This document shows, piece by piece, positions 6,469 to 7,024 of a stretch of DNA of 7,024 bases. This stretch comes from Paludibacter sp. (GTDB lineage: Bacteria; Bacteroidota; Bacteroidia; Bacteroidales; Paludibacteraceae). Each line of letters begins with the position of its first letter. Position 1 is the stretch's first letter. The translations under genes were made by a program, and so were the position numbers. The DNA is taken from assembly GCA_028748945.1 (NCBI GenBank), contig JAQTOL010000168.1, positions 1-7,024 of the forward strand, given 5' to 3'. The notes beneath the pieces were generated by a model, which saw only the letters and a program-made list of their open reading frames with translations, was not told the origin of the DNA and ran no database searches.

Positions 6469-6563
6469 AACAGGATATTTTTACAATAATATATTCTGTG
6501 ATAAATATGGGCGTACATAAATTGTGTTTTTTTTAGTTTAAATCACAGAATCCTGTTGTAAAA
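6469..6563 (+). repeat. Nested and mutually exclusive inverted repeats after the metallopeptidase-like gene
   Basis: ATTCTGTGAT (6493-6502) pairs exactly with ATCACAGAAT (6542-6551). Outside it, TTTTACAA (6479-6486) pairs exactly with TTGTAAAA (6556-6563). An alternative outer stem pairs AACAGGAT (6469-6476) with ATCCTGTT (6550-6557), which competes with the other outer stem and with the end of the inner one. The loop contains T8 at 6527-6534. The element starts 17 bp after the stop codon at 6450-6452. It may be an mRNA 3'-end structure, a switch, or a relic of a small mobile element. Confidence 0.5.
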
Positions 6564-6590
6564 CATAATATGGCATGTTTAGAATAATAA

Positions 6591-6614
6591 AACAAGTGTT
6601 TTCTTTACACTTGT
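6591..6614. promoter_or_regulatory. Interrupted palindrome copy 1 upstream of GH51; candidate operator
   Basis: ACAAGTGT (6592-6599) and ACACTTGT (6607-6614) are exact reverse complements with a 7-bp T-rich spacer. Flanking AATAAT (6583-6588) and ATTATT (6615-6620) could lengthen the symmetry if a 3-nt bulge is allowed. No T-tract follows, which argues against a terminator. A near-identical copy lies 90 bp downstream. Confidence 0.55.
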
Positions 6615-6680
6615 ATTATTGAATGTAATTTCATGTTGTTTTTTATGCAGAAACCTTCACATTAAAAATAATAATACCCA

Positions 6681-6704
6681 AATAAGTGTTTATATTACAC
6701 TTGT
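6681..6704. promoter_or_regulatory. Interrupted palindrome copy 2 upstream of GH51; candidate operator
   Basis: AAGTGT (6684-6689) and ACACTT (6697-6702) flank a 7-bp spacer. Aligned with copy 1 over 24 bp it matches at 20 positions; three of the four differences lie in the spacer and one in the left arm (C to T). It ends about 100 bp before the GH51 start. A further half-site ACTTGT follows at 6716-6721. Confidence 0.55.
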
Positions 6705-6802
6705 TCTGTCTGTGTACTTGTAATACAACCTTGTCTGTTTTTTATTTTATCAGGCATTATACTAATGCAAAAAAACCAAATAATCTAAAATAGTTTAAAA
6801 TC

Positions 6803-7024
6803 ATGAACTTAAAATCAATCTTTTTTATTTTTTCTTTTTTAGTCTTGACTGTACTGCAGGCACAGACAAAACTGACCATAGACCTAAATAAAAAAGGTGT
6901 CAATATCAGCCCAACGCATAACGGTATATTTTTCGAAGATATTAATCATGCGGCCGATGGGGGACTTTATGCCGAATTAATCCGGAATCGTTCTTTTGAA
7001 GATGCAAATACACCCGATTTCTGG
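6803..7024 (+). CDS. GH51 alpha-L-arabinofuranosidase, N-terminal part
   Basis: The frame opens at 6803 and stays open for 74 codons to the right window edge. Residues 1-20 are a Sec signal peptide (NLKS, then IFFIFSFLVLTVL, cleavage near LQA-Q). Residues 33-67 match the highly conserved start of secreted GH51 arabinofuranosidases: NISPTHNGIFFEDINHA followed by ADGGLYAELIRNRSFED, where the GIFFE-INHA-DGGLYAEL-NRSFE pattern is diagnostic. The usual family sequence has LYG where this protein has HNG. The family removes terminal alpha-L-arabinofuranose from arabinan, arabinoxylan or arabinogalactan. The catalytic glutamates are outside the window. It lies 350 bp after the metallopeptidase-like gene, with candidate operators between them, and is probably regulated separately. 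The leader just before the ATG is A/T-rich without a Shine-Dalgarno. Confidence 0.92.
   Translation, partial: MNLKSIFFIFSFLVLTVLQAQTKLTIDLNKKGVNISPTHNGIFFEDINHAADGGLYAELIRNRSFEDANTPDFW

Larger units (their letters stand above)
6453..6802. other. 350-bp intergenic region upstream of GH51
   Basis: No convincing gene is seen. The left third (6469-6563) can fold into nested and competing stems. The middle (6591-6704) holds two near-identical interrupted palindromes 90 bp apart. Near 6718-6728 there is a short TTGTA-A-TACAA palindrome. No clean TAnnTTTG box could be found before the GH51 start, so its promoter remains unplaced, and no classical GC-rich hairpin plus T-tract terminator is evident. 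Confidence 0.55.

Noticed and set aside
6583..6620. Rho-independent terminator at the first interrupted palindrome
   Set aside because: The stem is AT-rich with a bulge and is followed by ATTATTGAATG rather than a T-tract, and a second copy 90 bp away makes a binding site more likely.
6453..6802. CRISPR array or tRNA in the repeat-rich spacer
   Set aside because: The two repeats are palindromes with a 66-bp gap and only two copies, and no cloverleaf or CCA-type end is visible.

Overview
The window looks like part of a carbohydrate-degradation locus from a member of the Bacteroidota. The evidence is the AT-rich DNA, the glycoside hydrolases with Sec signal peptides, a type IX secretion (T9SS) C-terminal sorting domain, Bacteroidota-style fibronectin-III-like repeats, promoter boxes of the TAnnTTTG type, and A-rich leaders without Shine-Dalgarno sequences. 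The T9SS domain argues against a typical gut Bacteroides and favours an environmental lineage. The species cannot be named from the sequence alone.

Layout. The left part is transcribed leftwards. A GH105-type unsaturated rhamnogalacturonyl hydrolase (3110-4255) is followed after 34 bp by a GH35 beta-galactosidase (736-3075), and after another 161 bp by the start of a GH31 alpha-glycosidase (1-574, cut by the window edge). GH105 and GH35 look like one transcription unit with a promoter at about 4303-4333. GH31 appears to have its own promoter at 684-715. A divergent intergenic region (4256-4620) separates this arm from rightward genes: a small secreted protein with a T9SS sorting domain (4621-5109), then, overlapping by ATGA, a 448-residue secreted protein with two fibronectin-III-like repeats and a C-terminal HExxH metallopeptidase-like domain (5106-6452). 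A 350-bp spacer rich in inverted repeats leads to the start of a GH51 alpha-L-arabinofuranosidase (6803-7024, cut by the window edge).

How it may work together. GH105 plus GH35 plus GH51 suggests removal of unsaturated uronic acid, galactose and arabinose from pectic rhamnogalacturonan I or arabinogalactan fragments; the GH31 substrate is unclear. None of the complete glycosidases carries a T9SS domain, so they probably work in the periplasm. SusC/SusD proteins and a regulator are not in the window. The least ordinary part is the pair at 4621-6452. Both proteins share the same short N-terminal module (two FSNND / ITFS-type motifs), but one continues into a T9SS sorting domain and the other into fibronectin repeats and a metallopeptidase-like domain with an atypical third metal-ligand position. 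The intergenic regions contain several perfect inverted repeats at promoters and a twin pair of almost identical interrupted palindromes upstream of GH51, which are candidates for regulator binding sites.
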